DNA from: Rhodospirillaceae bacterium
GTDB taxonomy: Bacteria > Pseudomonadota > Alphaproteobacteria > UBA6615
Assembly: GCA_018702955.1 (NCBI GenBank)
Contig: JABJEK010000089.1
Span: 1 to 40,708, forward strand
Direction: 5' to 3'
DNA: 40,708 bases
The notes beneath the pieces are model-generated. The model did no database searches, had not been told where the DNA came from, and saw only the letters and a list, made by a program, of their open reading frames with translations. Both the position numbers and the translations under genes were made by a program. Below, piece after piece: positions 8,834 through 17,374 of this stretch (positions are counted from its first letter, which is position 1; each line of letters begins with the position of its first letter).

Positions 8834-9856
8834 GTGGCCGTTATAGCCCGTCTGGACGGATCACAGTCAGAAGGAACGCCGAACGCGCTCGACAATCTGC
8901 GTGACCTTTGCGCTACCGATTTCGCCCGGGTGAACCAGATCATCGTCGATCATATGCAGTCCGACGTCCCGCTGATCCCCGAGTTGGCCAGCCATCTCGT
9001 CGCCGCCGGCGGCAAGCGGCTCCGGCCGCTCCTGACCCTGGCCAGCGCACGCCTGTGCGGTTACGACGGTGACAAGCATATCGGCCTCGCGGCCGCGGTC
9101 GAGTTCATCCATACAGCAACACTCCTGCATGATGATGTGGTCGATGAATCCGACCTCAGGCGCGGGCGCGACACGGCCAACGCCGTGTGGGGAAACCAGG
9201 CCAGCGTGCTGGTCGGCGATTTCCTGTTCAGCCGGTCCTTCCGCCTCATGGTCGAGAGCGAATCCCTCAAGGTGCTCGACATCCTGGCCAACGCCAGCGC
9301 GGTGATCGCCGAGGGCGAAGTTGCACAGCTCACGACCGCCAATGACACGGCAACGACGGAAGAGGATTACCTCTACGTCATCCGCTCAAAGACGGCCGCA
9401 CTGTTCGCGGCCGCCTGCCAGGTCGGCGGACATATCGCGGACCGGAACAGCGAAGACGAAACGGCGCTCGAACAATATGGTGCCAATCTCGGCATCGCCT
9501 TCCAGCTGGTCGACGACTATCTCGACTATTCCGCAACCGACAAGGCATTCGGCAAAGGCGTCGGCGACGACTTCCGCGAGGGCAAGATCACCCTGCCGAT
9601 CGTCCTGGCGCTGCGCCGGGGCAACGACGACGAGCACGCCTTCTGGAAACGTACGCTCGAAGAGCTGGATCACCAGGAAGGTGACCTGGAGCGGGCCATC
9701 GAGATTCTCACCGCTCATGACGCCCTGTCAGACACGCTGATCCGCGCCCGGGGCTACGCGGAGACCGCGCGTGCCGCACTCGCCAATCTCCCCGACAATG
9801 CGCACCGAACCGCGCTGGAGAATGTCGTCGATTTCTGCGTCGAGCGTGCCTACTAG
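8834..9856 (+). CDS. Polyprenyl (octa/decaprenyl) diphosphate synthase
   Basis: A 340-residue trans-prenyltransferase that extends farnesyl or geranylgeranyl diphosphate with isopentenyl diphosphate to make the ubiquinone side chain. The two aspartate-rich motifs are present: DDVVD at residues 100-104 (LLHDDVVDESDLRRG) and DDYLD at 227-231 (FQLVDDYLDYSA). The GGKRLRPLL substrate motif near residue 60 is also there. I chose the GTG at 8834 because GGAG (8822-8825) lies 8 bases upstream; the in-frame GTG at 8762 would add 24 residues not expected for the family. Chain length cannot be read from sequence alone; decaprenyl is usual in Alphaproteobacteria. Confidence 0.92.
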   Translation: MAVIARLDGSQSEGTPNALDNLRDLCATDFARVNQIIVDHMQSDVPLIPELASHLVAAGGKRLRPLLTLASARLCGYDGDKHIGLAAAVEFIHTATLLHDDVVDESDLRRGRDTANAVWGNQASVLVGDFLFSRSFRLMVESESLKVLDILANASAVIAEGEVAQLTTANDTATTEEDYLYVIRSKTAALFAAACQVGGHIADRNSEDETALEQYGANLGIAFQLVDDYLDYSATDKAFGKGVGDDFREGKITLPIVLALRRGNDDEHAFWKRTLEELDHQEGDLERAIEILTAHDALSDTLIRARGYAETARAALANLPDNAHRTALENVVDFCVERAY

Positions 9857-9864
9857 GCCGCGGC

Positions 9865-10779
9865 TTAAGTGACCGCACCCTGACGCTCGGGGAGCGTCAG
9901 AAACCCCATCAGCACATGAAAGAAACGATGGCGGTTCACGCCCAGCGTGCCGACATGCGCCTGATCCGGCAGCACGACCATCTGCTTGTCGTCTGATTTC
10001 AGTTCCCCGAAGAACGCAACAATATCCTCCTCCGTTGCGATACCATCATGCTCGCCGCGCAGGATGAGCACCGGGCAGTCGATCAACTCGGGATCGACGA
10101 CCGGCAGGTTGGCGCACATATCCAGATAGGTGCCGGTCGGCATGGTCGTCCCGTACTCCAGCTCGGCATCGGCGAATGCGTCCGCCACGCCCTCTTCGAC
10201 CAGGCCCGGCCGGTCGCGGTTGAAGATCGAGTGAAAGAAGGCACGGTCCACATCGCGGGTGGGAAGGGTTCGGAAATGATCGAGATTCTCGCGCCGTTTC
10301 TCGAGCGTCGGTGAACCTTCACCGGTCCACACGAACGCGTCGAGCGTCAGCGATCGCACATTCTCGGGTTGCCGGGTCGCAAACAGGCCGGCCCGCAGGG
10401 CACCCGACGAACTGCCGAAGAAATGGAATTTCTTCTGTCCCGTTTCTACCTCGACGATCGACATCGCGGCGGCCAGGTCAGCGGCACCACTCGCGATGTC
10501 GGAATTGCTGTCGGTGCGGTCCGAACGGCCATAATTCTCATGGTCCATCGTCCACACATCGAAGCCCCAGCGCGCGAACCAGTCCATCATCGAAAAGCCC
10601 GGTTTTCCAGGAACCTCAAGGTCGAAACCCGTGCGCGCGCACAGTGACGACCCATGCACCAGGAACAGCACGGGGGCCTGGCCTTCCGGCGCTCCCGCCA
10701 ATCGTTTGCGGAAGACAAACAGACGCACGTCGTCCTTCTGGACCCAATATTCCTGCTGCTCGATCTGGCCTTCTGTCAT
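9865..10779 (-). CDS. Alpha/beta hydrolase
   Basis: A 304-residue alpha/beta-hydrolase fold enzyme of unknown substrate, probably a cytoplasmic esterase or lipase-like enzyme. The oxyanion strand VLFLVHGSS, the nucleophile elbow GSSSG with Ser124, the acid region ILRGEHDGIATEED and the His in LPDQAHVGTLG give a complete triad. The aromatic, charged segment GFDVWTMDHENYGRSDR is typical of the lid-side strand. I chose the ATG at 10779, 16 bases after the cardiolipin synthase stop; the in-frame start at 10863 would overlap that gene. It is likely co-transcribed behind the phospholipase-D-family enzyme, so a lipid-related substrate is possible but unproven. Confidence 0.85.
   Translation of the reverse strand: MTEGQIEQQEYWVQKDDVRLFVFRKRLAGAPEGQAPVLFLVHGSSLCARTGFDLEVPGKPGFSMMDWFARWGFDVWTMDHENYGRSDRTDSNSDIASGAADLAAAMSIVEVETGQKKFHFFGSSSGALRAGLFATRQPENVRSLTLDAFVWTGEGSPTLEKRRENLDHFRTLPTRDVDRAFFHSIFNRDRPGLVEEGVADAFADAELEYGTTMPTGTYLDMCANLPVVDPELIDCPVLILRGEHDGIATEEDIVAFFGELKSDDKQMVVLPDQAHVGTLGVNRHRFFHVLMGFLTLPERQGAVT
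9880..9900. terminator. Perfect hairpin between convergent genes
   Basis: CTGACGCTC-GGG-GAGCGTCAG: 9-base perfect arms with a 3-base loop, just after the prenyl synthase stop and inside the 3' end of the convergent hydrolase gene. There is no T run on either strand, so it could stop transcription only weakly or may protect the 3' end of the mRNA. Confidence 0.4.
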
Positions 10780-10795
10780 CGCATTATCCGGTTCG

Positions 10796-12220
10796 CTAGA
10801 GATAAGGTGAAAACAATCTTGCCACGCCGTCGCGCAGCCGCACAGGCAAGGAGCGCGCGCCAAGTTCGTCGAGCGTCAGGCGGCGAGCCCGTTTTCGTTC
10901 CGCCTCGAACTCATTCGACAATTCGTCCACGAATGCAGTATCGCAACATTCGACATTCAGTTCGAAGTTCAGCCGCAGGCTCCGCGGGTCCCAGTTCGAC
11001 GAACCGATGAGGGCCCACGCCCGATCCACCATCAGAAGTTTGGCGTGATTGAAGGGTTTGGGTCCGAGCCAGATATTGCAGCCGTCATTGAGTAGTTCAT
11101 CCAGACGCGCCCGAACCGCCCAATCGACAAACCGGAGATTGCTCCGCTCGGGGATCAGGATGTGGATCTTCACACCCTTGATGGACGCGAGGCGCAACGC
11201 AGAAACCAAAATCTCATCGGGCAGAAAATACGGTGTCTGGATCAAAATCCGGTCCCGCGCCTCGAGGATTGCGGCATGCAGAATCCATCTTGTGCGGTCG
11301 ATCGGCTCATGCGGGCCGGTCGGGATGGCGCGGGCGACGACCTCGCCGTGTTCGGCGAGTTGCGGGAACCACTGGTCCCCTTCCAGGGCCTCGCCGGTCG
11401 TGAAGGTCCAGTCATCGGCGAACGCGTCGGACAATTGTCCGACGACGGGGCCGGCGATACGAAAATGCAGGTCGCGCACCGGGCGCCTGGGGGCCGCATC
11501 CAACCTGTTGTTCTGGGAAATATTAATGCCGCCGGTGAACCCGGTTTCGCCGTCAACAACGAGAACTTTTCGGTGACTGCGCAGGTTGAGATACGGCATC
11601 CGCCAGGGCCAGAAAGAATGCATGTACCGGGCAAACGGTATCCCGGCGTTGCGCAAAGCCGGGACGATCGAGGGAAACGAATACATCTGGCCGACCCCGT
11701 CGACGAGAACCCGCACATCAACGCCTCGCGCCTGCGCCCGCGCAAGCGCCTCCACAAACTCCAGGCCGGTGGCGTCGCGCTTGAAAATATAGCTCGACAA
11801 CATGACCGATCGGGTCGCGGCATCGATGCTCGCGATCATGGCCGGATAGACCTCATCGCCGTTGCGCAGTAACTGAACCCGGTTTCCGCCAACAGCCGGG
11901 TTCGGCGCGAGATTGTCGATCAGGCGATCGATGGCACTTTCAACCTCACCCCGGCCGACCTCTGCCTCCCGGTCACCGGAACCAACAGGCGTGCCCGACG
12001 GCAGTCGGGTCCGCGCGGCGCGTCGGCGAATGCGATTGATCCCGAACAGCAGATAGGCGACGGCCCCGATACCCGGCGACAACAGAATGAGGCCGACCCA
12101 GGCGATCGCCGCGTTCTCGTTGCGCTTGTGGAGGACAACGGTGGCCGCGAGCACGATCGGAATGACGCCGAGCACGAAGGTCGTCGCAAACGGCCAGTAG
12201 AACGCAAACAGTTCCAGCAT
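10796..12220 (-). CDS. cls: Cardiolipin synthase (phospholipase D family)
   Basis: A 474-residue membrane enzyme that joins phosphatidylglycerol units (or related lipids) into cardiolipin. Two N-terminal membrane helices form the PLDc_N region (about residues 1-25 and 38-60). Two HKD catalytic motifs follow: HRKVLVVDGETGFTGG at His216 and HAKLLMVDRAWALIGSSNWD at His392. The arrangement and length match bacterial ClsA-type proteins. The ATG at 12220 begins MLELFAFYWPFATTFV with AGGA close upstream. The hydrolase gene follows 16 bases after its stop. Confidence 0.92.
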   Translation of the reverse strand: MLELFAFYWPFATTFVLGVIPIVLAATVVLHKRNENAAIAWVGLILLSPGIGAVAYLLFGINRIRRRAARTRLPSGTPVGSGDREAEVGRGEVESAIDRLIDNLAPNPAVGGNRVQLLRNGDEVYPAMIASIDAATRSVMLSSYIFKRDATGLEFVEALARAQARGVDVRVLVDGVGQMYSFPSIVPALRNAGIPFARYMHSFWPWRMPYLNLRSHRKVLVVDGETGFTGGINISQNNRLDAAPRRPVRDLHFRIAGPVVGQLSDAFADDWTFTTGEALEGDQWFPQLAEHGEVVARAIPTGPHEPIDRTRWILHAAILEARDRILIQTPYFLPDEILVSALRLASIKGVKIHILIPERSNLRFVDWAVRARLDELLNDGCNIWLGPKPFNHAKLLMVDRAWALIGSSNWDPRSLRLNFELNVECCDTAFVDELSNEFEAERKRARRLTLDELGARSLPVRLRDGVARLFSPYL

Positions 12221-12332
12221 CGGTCCTACTTATCTCGGCGCCCCGAGCTCACCTGTTTCGCGGGACGTGCAGACTGACGGCGAAGACCCCGCGTTTCAAG
12301 CCCGCGCGAAGCCTCCGGCTGCCTGCATCCGT

Positions 12333-12737
12333 TCAATCCGGCGAAGGCACCCCATCCTCTTCGGGCCGTCGATCATGGATCGTGGATTGCCGCACGGACG
12401 GACTGACCACGGCAAAAATGGCATCCGCCGTCTGACCCACCTGCTGCAGCCGCGCGCGCAAATCACCCAACTCAAGCTGCACGACATGAATTTCCTCCCG
12501 CAGCGCATCGACCCGGTTCCACAGCCGGTCTCGCTGCTCAAGCTGAAACCGGGCCGAACCGTCGATTTCGCGCGCCAGTTCGCTGCCCTGCTGGGCCACA
12601 TCTCCCCGCACCAGCCGGACTTCGTCGAACATGAACCACCACCCGCTGAGCGCGATGGCCGCGAGTGTGGCCAGAACCTTCGCGAGAACCCGCACCGTCA
12701 CTGGCTGGTCCACAAGCCGCTGTCCACTGTTGCTCAT
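12333..12737 (-). CDS. Membrane-anchored coiled-coil protein, 134 aa
   Basis: I do not recognise a family. After a short basic N-terminus there is one membrane helix (VLAKVLATLAAIALSGWWFMF, about residues 17-37). A long charged heptad-like region follows (to about residue 105) and then a polar tail. The likely topology is N-in, with the coiled coil in the periplasm. The ATG at 12737 is preceded by a very strong GGAGGAAGG site, which rules for this start over the one at 12770. This design is seen in phage spanin or lysis-accessory proteins and in many host proteins, so closeness to the phage genes at 13607 is not enough to assign it. Confidence 0.65.
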   Translation of the reverse strand: MSNSGQRLVDQPVTVRVLAKVLATLAAIALSGWWFMFDEVRLVRGDVAQQGSELAREIDGSARFQLEQRDRLWNRVDALREEIHVVQLELGDLRARLQQVGQTADAIFAVVSPSVRQSTIHDRRPEEDGVPSPD

Positions 12738-12751
12738 GACCTTCCTCCACA

Positions 12752-12781
12752 AACGAAAACGGCCCCGCAATGCGGAGCCGT
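12752..12781 (-). terminator. Rho-independent terminator of the SIMPL gene
   Basis: On the minus strand a 10-base stem (12772-12781 with 12759-12768, one G-T pair) with a 3-base loop is followed by TTTTCGTTT. It lies 22 bases after the SIMPL-domain gene stop and separates that gene from the membrane protein gene at 12737. A second small inverted repeat, GTTCAA-ACTG-TTGAAC, sits at 12784-12799. Confidence 0.85.
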
Positions 12782-12802
12782 CCGTTCAAACTGTTGAACT
12801 GT

Positions 12803-13501
12803 TTATTCTATTGCAAACACGACCGAGACCTGCGCCCGCACCGTCAGCTCGCCGGCCGCGACCGGCACGCTGGAGGCCTCCGCGCGGGCCAGAAACTGGC
12901 GCGGCGCTGGCCCCACGCCCCCGGCGTTGATCGTCAGGATCGGCCCCAGCTCGATACGAGCCGCATCGGCGATGTTGCGCGCTTTCGCCACCGCATCGCG
13001 GACGGCATTCGCCATGGCCTTCTTTTCCAGGCCGTCCCGTTCCGCCACATCGAAGCTGATCCCCTGCACCATGTTCGCGCCCGCCTCGACGACACCATCG
13101 AGGACCACGCCGAAACCCGCGAGATCGCGCACGGTGATATGCACATTGTTGCGAACCGTGTAGCCGATAATCTCGGGCTGGACGGGTTCATTGCCCCGGC
13201 GCGGCCGGAACTGCGGCGACACCGATATGTTCGTCGACTGCATGTCGCCAGGGCCGACACCCGAGGCGCGCAGGAATTTGAAAACCCCAGCCGTTTTCAC
13301 ATTGTTGGCGGTCAGCGCTTCGCGCGCAGCCGGCGCAGTCGTCGTCACCCCGACCGTGATGGAGACCAGGTCAGGCGTCGCGGCTACCGTGCCGCTGCCG
13401 GAAACGGACAAGGTCCTTGGCACCGATGAATCGTCATCGGCAAGCGCAACACCTGCTCCAACGAGGGAAAACACCAGCACGAACGAAAGCAAGAAACGCA
13501 T
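12803..13501 (-). CDS. Periplasmic SIMPL (DUF541) domain protein
   Basis: A 232-residue exported protein. The signal peptide MRFLLSFVLVFSLVGAGVALA is followed by a mature region starting DDDSSVPRTLSVSGSG. The rest is the SIMPL/DUF541 fold: an early strand TVAATPDLVSITVGVTT, the central IGYTVRNNVHITVRDL segment, and the ending VRAQVSVVFAIE. Members include E. coli YggE, linked to lower oxidative stress, and phage/bacterial pore-like proteins; the activity is not defined. The ATG at 13501 has AGGAG 8 bases upstream. It is ended by the terminator at 12752-12781. Confidence 0.9.
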   Translation of the reverse strand: MRFLLSFVLVFSLVGAGVALADDDSSVPRTLSVSGSGTVAATPDLVSITVGVTTTAPAAREALTANNVKTAGVFKFLRASGVGPGDMQSTNISVSPQFRPRRGNEPVQPEIIGYTVRNNVHITVRDLAGFGVVLDGVVEAGANMVQGISFDVAERDGLEKKAMANAVRDAVAKARNIADAARIELGPILTINAGGVGPAPRQFLARAEASSVPVAAGELTVRAQVSVVFAIE

Positions 13502-13606
13502 GATCAAATCTCCTGACGACATATTTGAAAGGCGACGCTACCTCCCAATTTTGACGAAGCTGTGGCCGATCATGCTGTCATTCGGCACCGATTTCCATTC
13601 GTGTTG

Positions 13607-14526
13607 CTATTCGTCGAGCGTTTCCGTGTCGTCCCCATAGGCCGCGCGGGCAAGATCGGACCGGCGCGCGACCGCCTGCCGGTGCTCGGGGTGGGCCCGA
13701 TCGAGCAGGGCTGCACGAAACTCGGGATCGGCCTCCAGGGTCGACAACCGGGCACGCGCTTCCGACGACGAGCGCCCGATCCGCGATTCTTTCCCGCCAA
13801 CGAACTCGGCCTCCCCCATCACCTCACCCAGCCTCGCAAACGCACGTACCATGTCCGGATGGTCCCCCAGATACTGCCCATCGGTGAGCCGTAGCTGACG
13901 CACATCGTCCACACGTTCGCCAAAAGCTGCGGCAAACGCACGGTTGGCCCTGTCGACCTGCGCGTCGAAATCATCGCCCCAATCCCGGCGCAGGCCGGTC
14001 TCCGCCGCTTCGAGCGCACGGCCCTGTGCGGCGTTCGCATCCTGCCAGGCAGCCCCCTGCAGCTCGCCATAGCCTTCAAGCAGGACCGCGCCTGCGCGTC
14101 GGTCAGGCCCGACGCGTGCATCCGTTCGAGCATCTGGGCTTGGAAATCTTCGTCCCAGGGCATCCCCTCCGGTCGCTCCAACCCCTCCAGATCATACCCA
14201 TCGGGGTTTTCGGGCCGGCCCAGCGCGTCATAAAACCGCGCGCGCTCCGCATCATCCGCGTCGGTGATGCCCGAGACGTGCGTCGCCCAGGCCGGCCGCG
14301 TCAGCGCCAGCATCGCGCCGGGCGGCACGGGAATGTCGGGCGTGCTCGTGCCGCCCGTCGCGGCCACGTCGCTGGTGCCGAATTCGACGAACGCCAACGC
14401 CGCGCTGTCGTTGTAGACCAGCACCTGGGCCCCGGTGCCATAACCGGGCATGGCGACCCGGTCGCCGGCGCTGGTCGTGGCCTGCAGGTAAACCCCCGCG
14501 GTCTGAATTTTGATCGGTGTGCTCAT
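13607..14526 (-). pseudogene. Phage scaffold-like protein, frameshifted
   Basis: The first part reads from ATG 14526 to about 14089 and the second in the -1-related frame from about 14086 to the TAG at 13607; there is no stop between them in the second frame. In the joined product, residues 1-86 form a beta-rich head-protein-like domain (start MSTPIKIQTAGVYLQAT). Then comes the scaffold-type pattern FYDALGRPENPDGYDLEGL, and the C-terminus has LEADPEFRAALLDRAHPEH, a pattern recurrent in prophage scaffold proteins. The break lies in GCGCGG at about 14086-14091, where loss of one CG or gain of one base explains the shift. In the original frame the tail after the break is an unrelated arginine-rich sequence ending at 13819. 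Sequencing error cannot be excluded. Confidence 0.75.
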
Positions 14527-14530
14527 GTTT

Positions 14531-14755
14531 TCATGCTCCCAATAGTGTTTTCTTGGTGATCGGCGCGTCGCTCGAAAGGCCCGTACCGCCCGCGATTCCC
14601 CTGTTCCCGGTCAGAAAGGTGGCCGACCTGCCGCGGGCGTTGCGCGCGGCGATCACGGCGCGTTTGCGGGCCGCCTCCACCGCCGGGTCGTCGCGCGTGG
14701 GCGCTGGCGGCGGCGGTGGCGGGGGTGGCGGAGGTCGTGAAAAGACGGCGCTCAT
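14531..14755 (-). CDS. Short proline-rich phage structural-region protein, 74 aa
   Basis: From ATG 14755 (AGGAG about 8 bases upstream) the product has a run of ten prolines near residue 8, then a basic helix with ARKRAVIAARNARGRSATFL and a conserved-looking end APITKKTLLGA. Small proteins of this form (Pro tract, RGR-T-LTG, KKTLLG end) occur in the head gene region of tailed phages and prophages, usually near portal and scaffold genes. I recall the pattern but not a defined function. It sits 4 bases before the start of the frameshifted scaffold gene, on the same strand, consistent with one phage operon. Confidence 0.7.
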   Translation of the reverse strand: MSAVFSRPPPPPPPPPPAPTRDDPAVEAARKRAVIAARNARGRSATFLTGNRGIAGGTGLSSDAPITKKTLLGA

Positions 14756-14835
14756 GCTGGGTTTCTCCTGTATAAATGTGAAGCGATTGTCCGCCGGGCA
14801 TTGCCCCACGAACGGGTCGGTGCTTGGATCGGCCC

Positions 14836-15282
14836 ATGACCTTCCTGGCAAAACTCCTGGCGCTGCTGCAGCGCGTTTTCTATCCGCTCACGAACACGCC
14901 CGATCAGGCACTCCAGGCCATGCGTAACGGCACCACTGCGGCCTGGATCATGGTCGCGATGCACTTCCTGCTCGGCGCGGTGATCCTGATTCAGCTCTCG
15001 GGAGACCCGAGCGTGAACAGCGGCGACCGGCTCATCCCGGCGACCATCCAGCTGTTCTTCGCACTGATCTATGCGGGGCTCGCCACGGCCAACTGGAAGG
15101 GCTCGCGCGCGGCCGCGATTGGTATCCTGATCTTCGTGCTGTTCGACATGCTGGTCGTGACGTCCCGGGTCCAGGGGTTCGACCTGCAGACGCTCATTCA
15201 GATGATCCCGCTGTTGCTGGCGATCGGCGGCGTCCGGGGCACCTTTGCCTACGCGCGCTTCGTCAAAACCGGCGAGGTCTGA
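14836..15282 (+). CDS. Integral membrane protein, 148 aa, unknown function
   Basis: I do not recognise a family. The protein has four probable membrane helices: about residues 33-53 (AWIMVAMHFLLGAVILI), 66-85 (TIQLFFALIYAGLATA), 94-112 (AAIGILIFVLFDMLVVTS) and 119-135 (LIQMIPLLLAIGGV). The start MTFLAKLLALLQRVFYPL looks like an amphipathic lead-in. I use the ATG at 14836; the start at 14824 is also possible and neither has a strong ribosome site. Orientation is opposite to the surrounding phage genes, so it and the next gene look like host genes sitting between the terminase and scaffold modules. Confidence 0.7.
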   Translation: MTFLAKLLALLQRVFYPLTNTPDQALQAMRNGTTAAWIMVAMHFLLGAVILIQLSGDPSVNSGDRLIPATIQLFFALIYAGLATANWKGSRAAAIGILIFVLFDMLVVTSRVQGFDLQTLIQMIPLLLAIGGVRGTFAYARFVKTGEV

Positions 15283-15412
15283 TGCGCGTGTTGGGCGGAC
15301 GAAGCGACCTTGTCGTTCGAGCGCCTCGAATATTATCGCGGCGGCCAGCCGGCCCGCGATGGCGCCGTCCTTTGAAGATCAACGCACATCATTCAACCTC
15401 GGAGACAACATC

Positions 15413-15838
15413 ATGAGCGAAGACCTCCAGCCCCACGCCAAACTTACCGTCCTGGCGGCACGCAAGATCATCCGTGGCGCCACCGCCAAGGCCGAGGAAA
15501 TCGGCGTGCCCGAATGCATCGCCGTGGTCGATGACGGCGGGCATCTGCTGGCGTTCATGCGCATGGACGGCGCGTTTGCCCTGTCCACCGACACCGCGAT
15601 CGCCAAGGCCGTGACGGCCGCAATCTACCGCGCGCCCACCGGCGAGATGCCCGACGGGCCCGACATCCGCCTCGCCGTCGCCACCCAGGGCAAGCGCATC
15701 AACCTGCCCGGCGGTCTGCCCATCATCGTCGACGGCAAATGCGTCGGCGGCGTCGGAATAGGCTCGGGCACCGGCGAAGAGGATCGGATCTGTGCCAATG
15801 CGGGGCTCGCCATGCTCGACGGTGCGCAAACGTTCTGA
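15413..15838 (+). CDS. GlcG/HbpS/PduO-C family protein
   Basis: A 141-residue protein of the GlcG/HbpS (heme-binding or PduO C-terminal like) family. It contains AARKIIRGATAKAEEIGVP, the strand IAVVDDGGHLLAFMRMDGA, the RINLPGGLPIIVDGKCVGG segment and a glycine-rich VGIGSGTGEEDRICA; these match the family throughout its length. Members include heme or corrinoid binders and proteins of unknown role beside catabolic operons. The ATG at 15413 has GGAG at 15401-15404 with an 8-base gap; the longer frame from 15245 overlaps the membrane protein gene. It is in the position where a phage portal gene would be expected, but is host-type. Confidence 0.88.
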   Translation: MSEDLQPHAKLTVLAARKIIRGATAKAEEIGVPECIAVVDDGGHLLAFMRMDGAFALSTDTAIAKAVTAAIYRAPTGEMPDGPDIRLAVATQGKRINLPGGLPIIVDGKCVGGVGIGSGTGEEDRICANAGLAMLDGAQTF

Positions 15839-15874
15839 GAATAGGATTGCGATGCCCCTTCATCCGACCCTTCC

Positions 15875-17374
15875 CTAACCGAACGGCTCCCAGTCCATCC
15901 CCACCGTCGCGGGGAAATCCTGTGCCGGCCCGGGCGGGTGGTAGCCGACCGCGAACATCCGGAACGCGTCCGCGCCGTGGGATGCCCCGTCATGATGGGG
16001 CCGGTCCCGCCAGACGCCACGCTTCTCGTCCCAGGCGCGGCGATACCCGTCCAGATGCCGCAGGCCTGCATCACAACGCGCGCCATCGAACCAGCAGCTT
16101 GCCAGACTGTTGCGCACCGCCTGGATGTCCGTGCCCAGGTCCTTCGCACGCGGCACAGTGACGATCGGGCGCAAGCCCAGATCCTCCAGCATGCGGCGCC
16201 GCGACAGCCCGCTGCCCAGTTCGCGCACCTCCACGTCATGGGGCAGGTAATGGCTTCCATAGGTATAAGGCCGGTCACGTAGCGCCTGGACGTAGTGCGC
16301 CAGCCCTTCGCCCTCACTCTCGTAGTAGTCGATGAAGCGGTCCTCGCGCCCGGCGCGCTGGTGGAACCAGATCGCATTCGTGTCGTTGATGCCCAGGTCC
16401 CAGAACGTGTTGACCGGCAGTGCCGGATCATGGGGCAGGCCCAAGATGCGCCCCTCGCCCCTGACCCGCGCCATCTCGCGGGCGTAATACGCGCCCGTCA
16501 CCGAGGCCGCGAACGCCTCGTCCGGGGTGGCGGGAAACTCGCGGCGCATCGCGTCTCCTTGCTGGGCCGCCTTGCGGACATACCAGGCCTTCTGTCCCGG
16601 GCTCAGCCTGATGCCGACCGCGTCCAGTTCGGCGAAGTACCGCGCCAGCTTCCCGGGGATCGCCACGTCGGTTGGCGCCAGGACATATCCGGGGTGACGC
16701 CACCAGGGAAAGAAATGAAACCTGAAATCCAGCGCCGTCAGCACAGCACCCTCGGCAGCGCGGTTGCGCGCGTTCGTGCAGAACTCGAAGAAGTCGCCGT
16801 CGCGGCCTTCGGCCGTGGATTCGATGAAGATGGTCTGCCCCGGATGCACCGTGTTCAGCGCCCCCGCCCGGATCTCGGCGGCCTTGTCGGGATAACGCGC
16901 GCAGATCTTCCCGTGTTCCGAGACATGCAGATACTGGAACGTTCCCGAGCGCAGAGACGTCCCGACCCGCAGGCTCGACCCGTTGGCGAACGCCAGCTCA
17001 CGTGCCGAATCCCCGACCGCCGGGATCGCCCGGCGCAGCGCTAGCGGCAACTGCTGATAGGGATAGCGGACCTTCTCCTTGAAGATGACCTCGGCGTCGT
17101 GGAGCGTGTGGGCCAGGGTCCCGGCGGTGATATTCGAGGTGAACAGACATGCATCCAGAATCAACAGCTGGATGAAGGTGGTCATGCCGAGCTGGCGGGC
17201 CTTCAACACAAGATTGAGCGAATGCAGATCATCGAAGAGTGCGGCCTGCGCCCAGTTCATCGCGAACTTCACGCGACGGCCATGGGCGTCCTTGATCCAG
17301 TAGAGATTGTTGAGCCGCCAGCGCCTGTCGGAGAAACGCCCCTTCGCCAGATCATAGGCGCCGTCAGCCGTCAT
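15875..17374 (-). CDS. terL: Phage terminase large subunit
   Basis: A 499-residue DNA-packaging motor. The N-terminal ATPase has a Walker A variant VLKARQLGMTTFIQL near residue 60 and a Walker-B-like region before STAEGRDGDFF. The C-terminal half carries nuclease-like features: TFWDLGINDTNAIWF (an acidic residue set near 330), RAKDLGTDIQAVRN, and the ending with HHDGASHGADAFRMFAVGY. Length and motifs look complete and no frameshift is seen. I chose the ATG at 17374, which overlaps the terS stop by 11 bases and follows a G-rich site; an in-frame start at 17398 overlaps more. The expected downstream portal gene is absent. Confidence 0.9.
   Translation of the reverse strand: MTADGAYDLAKGRFSDRRWRLNNLYWIKDAHGRRVKFAMNWAQAALFDDLHSLNLVLKARQLGMTTFIQLLILDACLFTSNITAGTLAHTLHDAEVIFKEKVRYPYQQLPLALRRAIPAVGDSARELAFANGSSLRVGTSLRSGTFQYLHVSEHGKICARYPDKAAEIRAGALNTVHPGQTIFIESTAEGRDGDFFEFCTNARNRAAEGAVLTALDFRFHFFPWWRHPGYVLAPTDVAIPGKLARYFAELDAVGIRLSPGQKAWYVRKAAQQGDAMRREFPATPDEAFAASVTGAYYAREMARVRGEGRILGLPHDPALPVNTFWDLGINDTNAIWFHQRAGREDRFIDYYESEGEGLAHYVQALRDRPYTYGSHYLPHDVEVRELGSGLSRRRMLEDLGLRPIVTVPRAKDLGTDIQAVRNSLASCWFDGARCDAGLRHLDGYRRAWDEKRGVWRDRPHHDGASHGADAFRMFAVGYHPPGPAQDFPATVGMDWEPFG

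Noticed and set aside
12333..12737. Phage spanin or lysis-accessory gene
   Set aside because: One membrane helix and a coiled coil are too general, and it sits beside host genes. Left as unknown function.
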